Below are positions 1 to 11,116 of a DNA stretch of 64,000 nucleotides, piece after piece. The stretch covers positions 105,438 through 169,437 of the forward strand of contig JAMFTG010000280.1 in assembly GCA_023974075.1 (NCBI GenBank), read 5' to 3'. Source of the stretch: Chaenocephalus aceratus. Lineage: Eukaryota > Chordata > Actinopteri > Perciformes > Channichthyidae. The position numbers and the translations under genes are program-made. Under the pieces are notes generated by a model. That model was not told the origin of the DNA. It was given only the letters and a program-made list of their open reading frames with translations, and ran no database searches. How positions within the stretch are numbered: position 1 is the stretch's first letter; the number at the start of each line of letters is the position of its first letter.

Positions 1-369
1 ATTTTCATTTTGGACTATAGGGGGTGCCAAAAACCCCACCAATTTATAACTCCAGAGCGGATGGACCAATCTTTTTTTTTTTTTTTACACATACTCTCGG
101 GGCAACTACGAACTTAGATTCAAAGTGTCGCAACAAATGCATAATGTGGGCGTGGCCTATACATTTTTTTTTTTATTGCGATAGCATAATATGAGCTTCG
201 GACGCAAAACTTGGGACACACGTCAGAGCCCAGGACCTTTTCGAGAATTCAAAAAAACTGCTCACTAGCGCCCCCTATTGTGTGGTAGTCACATAGTTTC
301 TCAGAACTTCACGAATTTTGGCACAGACATTCCTCATGGAATTGCGGATATATTTGTACATACATTCCA

Positions 370-914
370 TTAGCCCCGCCCCCCAAAAAGTCGACCATTT
401 TGAAATATGTGCGTTTTTCAGGCATTTTACGCACGTTCTTGCGAACTCCTCCTAGGGGAATGATCAGAACAATTCCAATGCAGGACAGGTTTAGCCCCTA
501 CCCCATATAATACTTAATTGAGGAGCACATTTTTGAAAAATTACTCGTGGAGGTCGTAAGCTAACAGCGAATACACCATTTTTGACGATTTACATGTCGC
601 AAATTACTCCAAACTACTCGGATATAGTTATTACGATATTCATGAAACGCTGTATACATATTGCTATTATGATTGCACACCTATTTCAAATTGTCTTTTA
701 TTAGCCCCGCCCCCCAGAAAGTCAGCCATTTTGAAAAATGTGCGTTTCTCATGCATTTTAAGCACATTTTTGCAAAGTCCTCCTAGGGAAATGTTCCAAA
801 AAATTCCAATCCAGCACAAATTCTGCCCATATCCAATGTGATGCTAAATTGTGAAGAAAATAGTTGCTAGCTGAAAGGAGGACCTCGTAAGCTAACGGAG
901 AATAGTGACCATTT
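370..914. repeat. Two diverged direct repeat copies
   Basis: Positions 370-580 and 701-914 are diverged copies of one sequence spaced by about 331 bp. Both begin with TTAGCCCCGCCCCCC, continue through a CCATTTTGAAAaATGTGCGTTT-like stretch and TCCTCCTAGGG, and end near CGTAAGCTAAC. Nothing in 1-900 reads as a gene. It could be a piece of a satellite or of an old DNA transposon; I cannot place it in a family. Confidence 0.7.
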
Positions 915-965
915 ATATGTCAGATAAGCTACTGAATCCTGCCTGTCTCTCTGGCACATCAACGC

Positions 966-1003
966 TCACAAACACACACACAGACAGACACACACACACA
1001 CAG
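966..1003. repeat. CA microsatellite
   Basis: Interrupted (CA)n with CAGA units. Short ORFs that cross it are artefacts. Confidence 0.85.
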
Positions 1004-1099
1004 CTCCTAAAGCATATAATAAATATTACGCTACAGCCCTTGTATTTATTATGTGAAGCACCATATGGTTTCATGAAAAATATCTACTGATTATTACAG

Positions 1100-1329
1100 C
1101 CGGAGACTCGCAACGACGGTGGACTTTCACAGCACCGCTGCACCGGAGCCACCAGAGCCTCGCAACGGCAGGTGTTTGCCGCGGCGGATGCGATACCGGC
1201 GCTGTCAAAGTCCGCGGGAGCGGCCCAACGGGAAAAGTCCTGAATCTCCTGATGGCCAATCCGAGCCTGCTCAGACTCACACAACTGAAACCAAAGTCAT
1301 TTGCAGACATATGTAAAAATCTCTCATAG
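1100..1329 (+). other. Possible orphan exon, GC-rich
   Basis: A GC-rich island in AT-rich DNA follows a good splice-acceptor sequence (TTATTACAG, 1091-1099). One frame is open from 1102 to a TAG at 1327-1329 and ends with a plausible coding tail (NPSLLRLTQLKPKSFADICK). I do not recognise the protein. No partner exon or donor was found, so it may be a last exon, a retrocopy or chance. Confidence 0.2.
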
Positions 1330-1542
1330 GCCTACACACATGTAAAACGCTCTCACACACACACACAACAGCGCTGCATTCAGGAAGAAAAGCAATGTGG
1401 AGCGGCACCTCACCACTTCATAAGGAGTTTAACCGTGACACTTTTCGAAATCCCGTTTGTGTCCCCCCATTTTACAAATAGGCCTATGTTTATTATTATC
1501 TTTTAACGCAAGCCATCATCGCCACGGAGGAGCACACAGCCT

Positions 1543-1592
1543 CTGTGAGCGAGCGAGAGACAGAGACAGACACAGAGAGAGAGAGAGAAAAC
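1543..1592. repeat. GA-rich microsatellite
   Basis: Run of GAGCGAGCGAGAGA / CAGAGA / GAGAGAGA units. The 1330-2030 stretch around it is AT-rich and shows no gene. Confidence 0.75.
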
Positions 1593-2028
1593 ACACCTTT
1601 ATCTATTTAATATAGCCTAGTTGTAAATAAAGTAAGAAATCATTCCAATGTGTACTATAGGACAGTAAACACTTTAAAAGGGGAGTGATTAGTAATGCAT
1701 AAATAAAAAGAAAGAATGCTAACTAGTTAACATAAGATAAGAATACACAAGTTTAAATCATTTGTTATTGGTTGTGATCATATTCTAAAGACGTTTGGAT
1801 TATTGAAAAGTATACAACTCCCTTTCATAGAGTGTTGAGAGATGTATCCATAAATTCATTTTGTGCTCAAAGTGCACCAGATTGATTTAATTTCAACATT
1901 TAAAAAAAATCATACATTTTCTTTTCACTGAAAACGGATCCCACAGACCCAAACAGCACACAAAGGTTAAAGGTAAACATATAATAATGTTAAAATGTGC
2001 AAAAACACTGAAAAAGAGGAGTAAAAAG

Positions 2029-2092
2029 TAGCCCCCGACTTGTTTTATTTTTTGAAAGTAGCCCTCATCCTAAAAAAGGTTGGACACCCCTG
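2029..2092. repeat. hAT terminal fragment
   Basis: Ends with AAAAAAGGTTGGACACCCCTG. This resembles the right terminus (GGTTGGCCACCCCTG) of the complete hAT element at 34152-37751, preceded by 'gtagccct' as in the second fragment at 2480-2533. No matching left end lies nearby. Confidence 0.5.
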
Positions 2093-2479
2093 TTATAGAA
2101 CGATACATTTGACCATTTTAAGCTTGGCCTACTATTTTATTGGAGCGGCGAGGAACAGGTGGGGCTTGAAAAGGCTGAAAGGGTTCAGAGTCTTTTCTTT
2201 TTTTCCTGTGTCATATGTGGCAGCACTGTTCAATGTTTCTTGAAAACAATTAGGATTATGTGACGTGTAAATAAACTCAAACTCTGTCTCAACAACACTG
2301 TTGTGTAACTTCAGTTAAATACTTGTATGTGTGTAGATTAGAAAGAGGTAAGATAAAGGATCTGCAGTATTTTATGAAGTATAAATCGTACAAAGGTCAG
2401 TTTTATACAAGTAGAAGTGTGTATTTACCTGGTAGTAGGCTGTCAGTAATGGCCTCTCTATGTGGACTGGTAGATCTCG

Positions 2480-2533
2480 GCAGACTGGCAACTTTAAAAG
2501 TAGCTCTCGGTTCAAAAAAGGTTGGCCACCCCT
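2480..2533. repeat. hAT terminal fragment
   Basis: AAAAGTAGCTCTCGG followed by AAAAAAGGTTGGCCACCCCTG: the same family and orientation as the fragment ending at 2092, with the inverted CAGGGGTGGCCAAC terminus typical of this hAT group. Confidence 0.5.
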
Positions 2534-2840
2534 GCTCTATGGTGTATATGTGTATAGCTCATCAATGCTGTCACTTCATATAGTACTTGTCATTTTGTAT
2601 ATACTGTATATACTTATTACATTGTCTTTATTTGAAATACTGTCTACACTTAATCTACAACTTCTCTCATATTATTGAATCTACATTGTGGTTGTTATAT
2701 ATTTATCTGTTATCTTGCACATCTTTGCGTCTTAGGTTTACATTTTAATTTGTGCTGTCCTTTCTTTTCAGAGATATTTAATTATTATTGCTTGCTTATG
2801 TCTGATTCGCCAACATTCTTATCACCAAACACCTGCTTGT

Positions 2841-3357
2841 CTATAGTTGCTGCACATAATCATCATTATTCTCATAATACAAGACATGAAGCTGCAGGGA
2901 GATGTCCTCAAAAATGTCCTCCTCCTTCTCCGTCTGGGTGCCTGTGTCACTCCGGTCTGCACACATGAAGACAAAAAAAACACATTAGTAGTCACACATG
3001 ACTATTCTGTCATTGTATGATGATGCAATCAGTCCAACCAAAATAAAAAACAGTCAATGTAACACTACAGTAGTATAGCACAAATGCACAATCACAGTCA
3101 TACATTTAAAAGTTTAAGGACCAACACTTACCATCCTCGGCAAACAAGGCGGTTGCCTGCAGCACCTCCAGGCGCTGCAGGGCCTCTCCTGCCTTCTGTT
3201 TGCAGATTCCGAGCTCCCCTTTTAAGGTGGCCACCTTCTGTTCCGCCGCATGGCGGAGCCTGAGCTGCCGCGCCAGCAGCTGAAAACAGTGCCAGAGGAC
3301 CTGTAGCCCTCGGGCGTACAGAGCTGGGCGGGCCACAGCCACATCCAAGATTGAGTA
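2841..3357 (-). CDS. 3' part of an unidentified coiled-coil protein gene (two exons)
   Basis: Two minus-strand exons fit one reading frame. Exon 3132-3357 follows an acceptor (TTATTTGCAG) and ends at a consensus donor (GTAAGTG). It encodes about 75 residues rich in Ala, Leu, Gln and Glu (QLRLRHAAEQKVATLKGELG; EALQRLEVLQAT), probably a coiled coil. A 173-bp intron (2957-3131) leads to exon 2841-2956, which follows TGTGTGCAG, keeps the frame across a split GAC codon, encodes an acidic tail (TQTEKEEDIFEDISL) and ends at TAG. Earlier exons are not visible: the sequence beyond 3400 is repeat DNA. Similar small proteins accompany PIF/Harbinger or THAP transposons, but I do not recognise this one. 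Confidence 0.45.
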
Positions 3358-3417
3358 CTGCAAATAACAAAACACATTTACACATAAATCAGAAAACTAT
3401 TAACAACCATTTAGACT

Positions 3418-3500
3418 AGGGGTGCAACAACTAATCGACTTAATCGATTACCAAATTAGTTGCCAACTAATTCAGTCGTCCATTCGTTGCTGACGTCATC
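3418..3500. repeat. Repeat terminus (TAGGGGTGCAACAAC)
   Basis: TAGGGGTGCAACAACTAATC followed by TTAATCGATTACC resembles the end of a hAT-type MITE. I found no inverted partner, so it is probably truncated. 3500-4055 shows no supported gene. Confidence 0.35.
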
Positions 3501-4063
3501 ACATGTGTTTTACACGCCGTTAAGCTCTAAATAAAAACTAGGCCAAAATCTCTCTTTACTTTCGTTGACGAAAAATGAGGAGGCGAAATATTATCAAAGA
3601 TAACGTTACATTTCTGATAGTCAGTAGGCTTGTTTGAGACAAGCGAGACCTGCGTAGTTGCGATCAACGTCTTGCTAGTGCGTTGCATGATGGTTAGTCA
3701 TTTTGTCCCACTTGCTCTGGAGGCTCGCCCACATGAGACTTTGAAATCTCGCGGCACAAAGACGCCCGCAGCCTTGAGAGCGAGGCGGCGCAGTTGTTCT
3801 CCACGGGCTGCGAAAGCGAAATGCTTGATGGGAAACGGCTCGCTGGTATCTCGAGCTGAGCGCTCATTGGTGGTTTTTACCACGTGCTGGGGATGAAACT
3901 CTCCAATTGGCTCGTCAAAAGTTTGTTGTTGTTTTGTGTCAGTTTTACGTCGCCACAATCATTCCCATTTTTCATCATTCTTCCACAATGTGTATCATCA
4001 TGACATTAATATCCATATATTTTATACTATACTTGTACTGCTTACCGTTTTTATACTTTATAT

Positions 4064-4484
4064 TAGGGCTGTGCAATTAATCGTATTTGAATCGCAATTA
4101 CCATTTTGCAATTACCATAATCGGAACAAAACAATTATTTTGCTTTGCTAGGTTGTGACAGTGCACTGCAACATATTTGATCTAATTAATTTTGGTCTAA
4201 TTTATTTGTATTTATATATGTTTAGTAGCTTGTGGAAGTGCGCTCCAAAATATTTGTTGATCTTGTTTATTGGTATTTATTATTTGTATATTATTTATTT
4301 AATTTATTTTGTATTGGTTTTTCAGTTGAATTATACGTTCAGGGTAATCAACAGTTAAAAAGATACTGTTCCAATTATTATTTGTTTTAAAGGATTCAAT
4401 GAATAATCGTATTTAATAATCGTGATATCAATTATTGACCCAAATAATCGTGATTATGATTTTTCCCATAATCGCACAGCCCTA
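4064..4484. mobile_element. hAT-type MITE, 421 bp
   Basis: Inverted termini TAGGGCTGTGC / GCACAGCCCTA are flanked by perfect 8-bp duplications CTTTATAT (4056-4063 and 4485-4492), which is diagnostic of hAT insertion. The interior is AT-rich with no transposase, so it is non-autonomous. An internal stretch (about 4228-4285) recurs diverged at 14214-14270. Confidence 0.92.
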
Positions 4485-4839
4485 CTTTATATATCTAGTG
4501 TATTAATACACACTGTGTATACTGCTCACAGGCTGATAGTGTATTCATTCACTGTTTATTCATCATTCAATTCATTCTATATTTTATTCTGTAGATTGTG
4601 TACATTACTTTTCACTTCACTGCTTGTTGCACCTGGTTAGAAGCTTAACTGCATTTCGTTGTCTCAGTACCTGTAATATGGGCAATAACAATAAAGTTGA
4701 ATCTAATGTTGAGCAGGAACAAATGTATTTACTTAGTACATATCTGACATTAACGATTAAACACATGTGTGCATTCTTTATAAATGCAAACCGAGTCAAG
4801 GTGGCGGTATGCACCTTTAAGTTGTTGCAATCCGCCAAA

Positions 4840-4905
4840 TAACAGAGAGAAGAAGAAGAAGAATAAGGCGAACAATAAGGCGAAGTAGAAGAAGCCGACT
4901 CCGAG
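4840..4905. repeat. Purine-rich GAA/AAG tract
   Basis: AGAGAGAAGAAGAAGAAGAA and nearby GAAGTAGAAGAAG repeats. Nothing else is supported in 4493-5818; the ORFs there are short and overlap on both strands. Confidence 0.5.
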
Positions 4906-5818
4906 CTGTCCGACTTCAGGCGATCTTTTTGAGACCTCCCCCGGCTGCGATCGGCTACTCTCGTCTACTTTCGAGGCGAGCCGCAACGCGTCTCAAACAG
5001 CCTAGTTTCTCTCCCAGCAGTTCCATTTCCGGTGCTGCGACAGTGCATTAATCTGTGGTGCGCGCGGCGGTACATTTGAATTACACCGGGCAATGTCAAC
5101 TGTCAGGAAGACTCGGGTCTAACTCATGATCTAACTAACCTTATTTAACAGAAAATAAAATGGCAACAACAGGGCTTGGGAGCAGAGGGTCGCTTTCCCG
5201 TTAACCAAATATCCCCCCGTCAGGGCGAGTGAGTGATACATGGTGCACTCTACGGGTAATAATGGATTATGACGGAAATGTTACAATCCTGTCCGTGAAA
5301 ATGACTGACAACGACAAAGTCTAAAGCCACCACTGCTTGGGAGAAAGAAATAAAGCCCATTTTCGCTACAATGAGGCGGAGAAAAAAAGCTAATGCATTG
5401 TTTCATCAGAAGGGAAGCAATGTGGCCATAACAGCTGATAAAAACACCACAAACCTGACCAGATACTCTCTGCAAAGCTGCATTCTTAATCATTCAACCT
5501 GTGTTTTTAATCAAATAAGGACAAGATATAATCTTATTTATTTATATATAGCCTACTAAAATGACAAATTATTCGTTTTTGGCTAGACTCGTTTCACTGA
5601 AATGTTCTATATAATCTGCTGACTAAAAAACACTCAACAGTTTTCATTGACAAAAAGTAGACTAAAATAAGAAGAATACTGACCAATTACATGCATAAAG
5701 ATGGCCTCCACTTAAATGTTGAGGAAAAAAAAAATCTTATTTCATTATTAAAGACATTTCTTTGGCATTTCTGTAAGCATTCATAGAATGTTTACATAAA
5801 TGCCAAATAAATGTCTTT

Positions 5819-6412
5819 TGTTAGAAATTAAAATCAATGTTGATATGGTGTAATTTGAATTAAATACACTATTTAATTTAAATCAGTTTTATTCTGAAAA
5901 ACCTGAAGTTCACTAACTATTAACTTAATACTTTTATTCTGAAAATGCTCCACTTCCGGTTAGCATTAGCATGTGGCGAAATGCTGCATGTTCAAACCAT
6001 GAATCAACGGTTTAAATGACATGTGGTGTTGTACATTGAGCACACTGGGTTTAGCACTCATCTATTGCCGCTGAATAACGTTTATTAGGGAATGTTTAAA
6101 TAACCACAGACACCAGAATGATGTAATTTAACGACAGAACAAGGCAGGAATTGCATTGGACCCGCCCCCCGACGACGTCGGCCAATAGGAGAAGACCTCA
6201 GATGACAACAGGAAGAGCAAGCCAAAGATTGACCTCTTCCTCCGGCTGACCCGGACTGACCGGACGCATGGGGAGAGCTGCCTCCACTTCACATTTCATG
6301 TTGTAATGTACACCACCGCATCTTTTGTGTAATTAAATGCTGTTAACTTTTATAAGCTTCCCTTGACTCTTTTCAGTCTCTCCTGCCTTCAGGGCTCTAG
6401 AATTTACTAACA
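5819..6412 (+). mobile_element. Solo LTR of an ERV family
   Basis: Starts TGTTAGAAATTAAAATCAAT and ends ...TACTAACA, so the ends are TGTTA/TAACA. It is flanked by perfect 4-bp duplications CTTT (5815-5818 and 6413-6416). Internal blocks TTTTATTCTGAAAA (twice) and CTTCCGGTTAGCATTAGCAT match the minus-strand LTR at 54086-54850 in the same order. An ATTAAA poly(A)-like signal lies near 6333. With intact TSD and no internal region it fits an LTR-LTR recombinant of the family whose provirus remnant sits at 54-63.7 kb. Confidence 0.8.
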
Positions 6413-6420
6413 CTTTCTCA

Positions 6421-6565
6421 CAGACGGACGGACGGACAGACGGACAGACACACAGACAGGGAGACAGACAGAGAGAGAGACAGACAGGGAGAGAGAGAGA
6501 CAGACAGACAGGGAGAGAGAGAGAGACAGACAGACAGGGAGACAGGGAGAGGGAGAGAGAGACAC
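6421..6565. repeat. Compound GACA/GAGA microsatellite
   Basis: GGACGGACGGACAGACGGAC grading into CAGACAGGGAGAGAGAGA units. Six-frame ORFs here are low-complexity. Confidence 0.9.
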
Positions 6566-7495
6566 ACTGTTACTGTTAATTATTTTTGTTTTGTTCATAA
6601 TTTTATAAATGTTAATAAAAATGTGTTCTATACTAGTATCATATTGTGCTTTCTAATGTATTAACTGGGTCAATTTGGAAGACTTTTAGACATTAATTTG
6701 TTAGACACACACCTACACACATTGTACAACACGTGTTACATCAGTATAACTTTCGACATCGTAACACCATTTTAAACGACATTGTATTTGAGATTCTACA
6801 TTTTACTGATACTAACTATATAATATTTACATTGTTCATTACAACCACAAAAAATATTAAAACCACAACGACGACCACCAGGGACCACCGGATTCGTACT
6901 CTGGACTGAATCTGCTGTGAAAAAACGTGAGTCACTCTCTATAGAGAACCGCAGTGACGCGTCCTAAAACCCGGAAGTAAGTTAGCATTTTTAGCACTTC
7001 CGGTTCCTTCGTCAAAAAAGCAATGTATTTTCTCCATAGGGTTTTGGAAAATAGCTCGAAATAAGGTCTGTGGTTGACACAAATTTAAGAGATAAATCAC
7101 GTTTTGTTCTACGACAGTAGATACATCAGCAGTGACCCCACTGGTGATTTTTGAAGAGTTTACGTGTCTGAAAAACGATGGTTGTTACCGAGTGGCTGAA
7201 TAGGACTACAGAAATGGTCGAGTCCATTGTACGTCATTACGCCCACACACGTAAACTCTCCCGCTAAGTTTGTTTTCCCCCTGTGTTCTGCTTGAAAGCA
7301 AGTACCTGCCTATCTTTAGTATCTGTATATCTATATCTTACCATTAGAAATCTCTATTTTTGAAATGGTCATTTTTAACACCATAGTTTTATAAATTATA
7401 GAACAATTAATTACCAGTGTTTTCCAATTTTACTCGGCAGTTCGTTTCGTTGGCTAAAGCTAGCGCTACTAGTTAGCTACGCAATGGTTTGTTGT

Positions 7496-7867
7496 TGTCA
7501 CGGTAGAGTGAAGGAAGCAGGACCTAAATGCAGATAACTTTCGAGAAACCCTTTATTACAAGGATAATGTCAAGACACGGAACACTCACCGGTGAACTCA
7601 GTCACCAACAAACAATGACCCAACACTGAACACAGAAAGAGACAAGACTAAATACCGGGGAGGGGTAATCATGACAACGAGAAACAGCCGGGCAGGGGAG
7701 GAGAAACACAAGGACAACAGGTGGACACAATCGGGTAATCAGGGAGGGAAACAGACAGGCAGGAAACGGGGGTGAACACTTAACACAATAAGACAGGAAA
7801 CCCAAAGACAAGAAAAACACCAACACAGACAAAACTACAAACGTGACATAACATGTGAATCGTGACA
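7496..7867 (-). repeat. 3' LTR of gypsy-like element
   Basis: 372-bp LTR, TGTCACG...CGTGACA. In minus sense it holds GGTATTTAGTCTTGT and an AATAAAGG poly(A) signal near its end. It differs from the 5' LTR by scattered substitutions and small indels, mainly around 7670-7770, so the insertion is not brand new. Confidence 0.85.
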
Positions 7868-7883
7868 GAACCCCCCCCTCAAG
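7868..7883 (-). promoter_or_regulatory. Polypurine tract of gypsy-like element
   Basis: In minus sense the sequence directly before the 3' LTR is CCTTGAGGGGGGGGTTC, a typical Ty3/gypsy plus-strand primer position. It fixes the element's orientation. Confidence 0.75.
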
Positions 7884-8224
7884 GGACGGATTCTAGACGT
7901 CCCTAAAAAAAAAAAAACACAAAAGTCCAAAACCTCAAGCAGGGTGGGCGGAGGGGGTCCGGAGGAGGGACGCAAAACTAGGGCCACCAGGGTGGGCGGA
8001 GGGGGTCCGGAGACCGGGTCTTGGGCTGACAGCCCAGGAACACAGCGGAGGACCAGGAAGGGGTCTCGGGCGGACGGCCCGGGGGGCAAGGTACAGTCCA
8101 AAAAGGGGGATTCGGGCGGACTGCCTGGGGACAAGGCAGAGAACCAGGAAGGGGTCTCGGGCGGACGGCCCGGGGTCAAAACAGAGTCCAAGGTGGGGGA
8201 CCATGGAGGGGCCGAAGGCAGCGG

Positions 8225-8455
8225 CAGGAAGAGTCAGGGGGCCGGGCCCGAGGGCGAAGGCAAACGGCAGGAAGAGTCAGGGGGCCGGGCCCGAGGGCGA
8301 AGACCGCGGCTCTCAGGGGGCCGGGCACGAGGGCGAAGACCGCGGCTCTCAGGGGGCCGGTTTTCGAGGGCGAAGACCGCGGCTCTCAGGGGGCCGGGCT
8401 CGAGGGCGAAGACCGCGGCTCTCAGGGGGCCGGGCTCGAGGGCGAAGACCGGACA
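8225..8455. repeat. 36-bp minisatellite in gypsy interior
   Basis: GGGCGAAGACCGCGG recurs at 8295, 8331, 8368, 8404 and (variant) 8440, a 36-37 bp period, i.e. 12 codons. One copy carries a one-base insertion. Confidence 0.85.
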
Positions 8456-8559
8456 GCTCCGGAGGCCGGGCAGGACCCGGTGTCAGCCGGACAGGCTTCG
8501 GCAGGATCCCCCACGGAAAGGACCAGGAGTTGGCAGGAACCCCGGCGAGACAGGTGATG

Positions 8560-9545
8560 GACATGGGGCTGGCAGGGCCCCCGGCAGAACCTCCAACGGC
8601 ACGGGATATAGGGTTGGCAGCACCCCCGGCAGAAGAGTATTCTGCGGGACCTCCAACGGGACAGGAGAAAGGGTTGGCAGGACCCCCGGCAGGAGAGCAG
8701 ACGGCGGGACCTCCAACGAGACCGGACCTAGGGTTGGCAGGACCCCCGGCAGGAGAGTATTCTGCGGGACCTCCAACGGCACAGGACACAGGGCTGGGCA
8801 GTACCCCCGGCAGGGGAGTAGACGGCAGGACCTCCAACGGCACAGGACACAGAGCTGGCAAGACCCCCGGCAGGGGAGCAGACGGCGGGGACCCTCCAAC
8901 GGCACAGGACACAGAGTTGGCAGGACCCCCGGCAGGGAGCAGACGGCGGGACCTCCAACGAGACCGGACCTAGGGTTGGCAGGACCCCCGGCAGGGGAGT
9001 GGACGGCGGGACCTCCAACGAGAAAGGAGAAAGGGTTGGCAGGACCCCCCGGCAGGAGAGTAGTCGGCGGGGCCTCCAACGGCACAGGACACAGGGTTGG
9101 CAGGACCCCCGGCAGGGGAGTAGACGGCGGGACCTCCAACGAGACAGGAGAAAGGGTTGGCAGGACCCCCGGCAGGAGACTATTCTGCGGGACCTCCAAC
9201 GGCACAGGACACAGGGCTGGCAGGACCCCAGGCAGAGGAGTATTCTGCGGGACCTCCAACGGGACAGGACATAGGGTTGGCAGGACCCCCGGCAGGGGAG
9301 TAGACGGCGGGACCTCCAACGGCACAGGACACAGAGTTGGCAGGACCCCCGGCAGGGGAGTATTCTGCGGGACCTCCAACGGAACAGGACACAGGGCCGG
9401 CAGGACCCCCGGCAGAGGAGCAGATGGCGGGACCTCCAACGAGACCGGACCCAGGGCTGGCAGGACCCCCGGCAGGAAAGTATTCTGCGGGAACCTCCAA
9501 CGGCACAGGACAGAGGGTTGGCAGGACCCCCAGTGGACCCTCCAA
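8560..9545. repeat. 60-bp minisatellite (20-codon unit), about 16 copies
   Basis: Units contain CGGGACCTCCAACG, GGTTGGCAGGACCCCCGGCA and either GTATTCTG or AGACGGCG variants. From about 9061 to 9480 the period is exactly 60 bp. In minus sense, the element's coding strand, the unit reads as a Pro-rich 20-residue repeat (PLPGVLPTLCPVPLEVP). Long ORFs appear in five frames simply because the unit lacks stops. Confidence 0.9.
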
Positions 9546-9579
9546 CAACACTTGCGTAGGGGCTTGAATGATGACTGGA

Positions 9580-10260
9580 GAGGGAACTCGAGCGGAGACT
9601 TGAGAGGGGACTCGAGAGGAGACTGGAGAGGGGACTCCAGAGGGGACCAGGGAGAGACTAGAGGAGGGGCTAGAGGAGGGACAGAGAAGGGAACACGAGA
9701 GGGGAACTTGAGAGGGGACTCGAGGAGGGGACTAGAGGAGGGAACTGGAGAGGGGACTCGAGGGGGAACTGGAGAGGGGACTTGAGATGGAAACAGAGAG
9801 GGAACTCGAGAAGGGAACTACCGAGGGGACTAGAGAGTACCTAGAGAAGGGAACTAGAGAGGGACTCGAGGAGGGACTAGAGGAGGGCCTAAAGGAGGGA
9901 CTAAAGGAGGGAACTCGAGAGGGGACTCGAGGGGGAACTGGAGAGGGAACTTGAGATGGAAACAGAGAGGGGACTCCGAACAGAGACTAAAGAGGGGACT
10001 AGAGGAGGGACCAGATGAGTAACTAGAGAAGGGAACTCGAGAGGGAACTCGAGAGGGAAACTAGAGAGGGGACTCGAGGAGGGACCAAAGGAGGGAACTC
10101 GAGAGGGAACTGGAGATGGAAACAGAGAGGGGACTCGAGAAGGGGACTACAGAGGGGACTAGAGGAGAGACTGGAGGAGCAACCAGAGGACGGGACCCGA
10201 GAGGGAAACCAAAGAGGGGACCCGAGGAGGAAACCAGAAGAGGGAACCCGAGATGGGACT
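9580..10260. repeat. Degenerate ~15-bp purine-rich minisatellite
   Basis: Many variants of GAGAGGGGACTCGAG and GGAACTGGAGAGGGGACT with drifting period. Minus-strand translation is Ser/Pro/Leu-rich low complexity. Confidence 0.8.
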
Positions 10261-10284
10261 GCGGCAGCTGGGACCAGATCTGGG

Positions 10285-10715
10285 TCTGGAACCAAGACAG
10301 CTGGGGTCGGGACCATGGCTGCTGGGGCCAGAAACTGGGGCCGAAACCCTGGCTGCAGGGACCGGAATTGAAGCCAGAATCATGGCTGCTGAAGCCAGAA
10401 TCCTGTCTGTAAGATCCAGCTCTGAAGCCGGAAAACATGGTTGTATAGAGCGCTCTTGGAGCCGGGACCATGGCCGCTGGGGCCGGCCCTGGAGCTGGAA
10501 ACATGGCTGTATGATCTAGTTCTGGAGCCTGGATCATGACTGTGTGGGGGCTGTATTGGAGCCGGAAACATGGCTGCGGGAGCCTGTACTGGGGCAGGAA
10601 CCATGGCTGCTGGGGCCTGTACTGGGACTGGAAACCTTGGCTGCTGGGGCCTGTACTGGGACTGGAACCATGGCTGCTGGGGCCTGTACTGGGACTGGAA
10701 CCATGGCTGCTGGGC
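10285..10715. repeat. ~33-bp minisatellite in gypsy interior
   Basis: GCCTGTACTGGG recurs at 10582, 10615, 10649 and 10682. More diverged GGCTGCTGGGGCC-type units extend left to about 10285. In minus sense it encodes Gln/Pro-rich repeats (YRPQQPWFQSQ). Confidence 0.8.
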
Positions 10716-10946
10716 CCGGGCGCCTTGTCTGGCCTTGCGACGACTCCTCTTAGCAGCCGCCTGAATACTCCGTGGGCCTCCATAAGCCTGACGAGTTCCA
10801 GCATATGACTCCAGAACAGGAGCAGGAACTGGGACAGAAGCATGGGTTGACCCCAGACGGACCACTCCGAAACGTCTGCAATCAGCAGGCTGGAAATCAC
10901 ACCTCCAGAGGAAGTCCAACATCCAGTCAGGCAAGTATTTCACCAA
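10380..10946 (-). pseudogene. Gag-like remnant ORF with Pro/Gln-rich repeats
   Basis: A 188-codon open frame in the gypsy interior. The first ~75 residues are non-repetitive (WMLDFLWRCDFQPADCRRFG; RSRRKARQGARAQQ, basic) and the rest is made of minisatellite-encoded PQQPW/PVQAPAAM repeats. No capsid or zinc-knuckle motif is visible. Position just after the 5' LTR and short gag start suggests a decayed gag; this is inference from location. Confidence 0.35.
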
Positions 10947-10997
10947 GTCGGGGCTTCCTCCATCGCCAACCGGTGCGCCTCTACCAGAGCGCCTCCC

Positions 10998-11099
10998 TCA
11001 GCCGAACACTGGACGCCTCCTTCCACCAATCGTGGCAACATCCCAAAGGAAAAGAAAAATGCCGCAGCTCCACCTCAAAAGGATCGTCTGCTGGTCCAT
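10998..11099 (-). pseudogene. Truncated gag start of gypsy-like element
   Basis: ATG (minus) at 11099, 18 bp inside the 5' LTR, opens a 33-codon frame starting MDQQTILLRW. A start this close to the 5' LTR, after GAATGACCCAACCCGAA, is the usual gag arrangement of fish gypsy elements. It stops early. Confidence 0.4.
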
Positions 11100-11116
11100 T
11101 TCGGGTTGGGTCATTC

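Noticed and set aside
6407..6598. Ser/Leu/Cys-rich minus-strand ORF
   Set aside because: Encoded by the GACA/GAGA microsatellite.
8560..9545. Regular repeats resembling a CRISPR array
   Set aside because: The 60-bp units are contiguous with no unique spacers, in eukaryotic DNA; it is a minisatellite.
7944..9785. 613-codon plus-strand ORF (Arg/Gly/Pro-rich) and several antisense ORFs
   Set aside because: They arise from stop-free minisatellite units read in several frames; the element's sense strand is minus and no domain is present.
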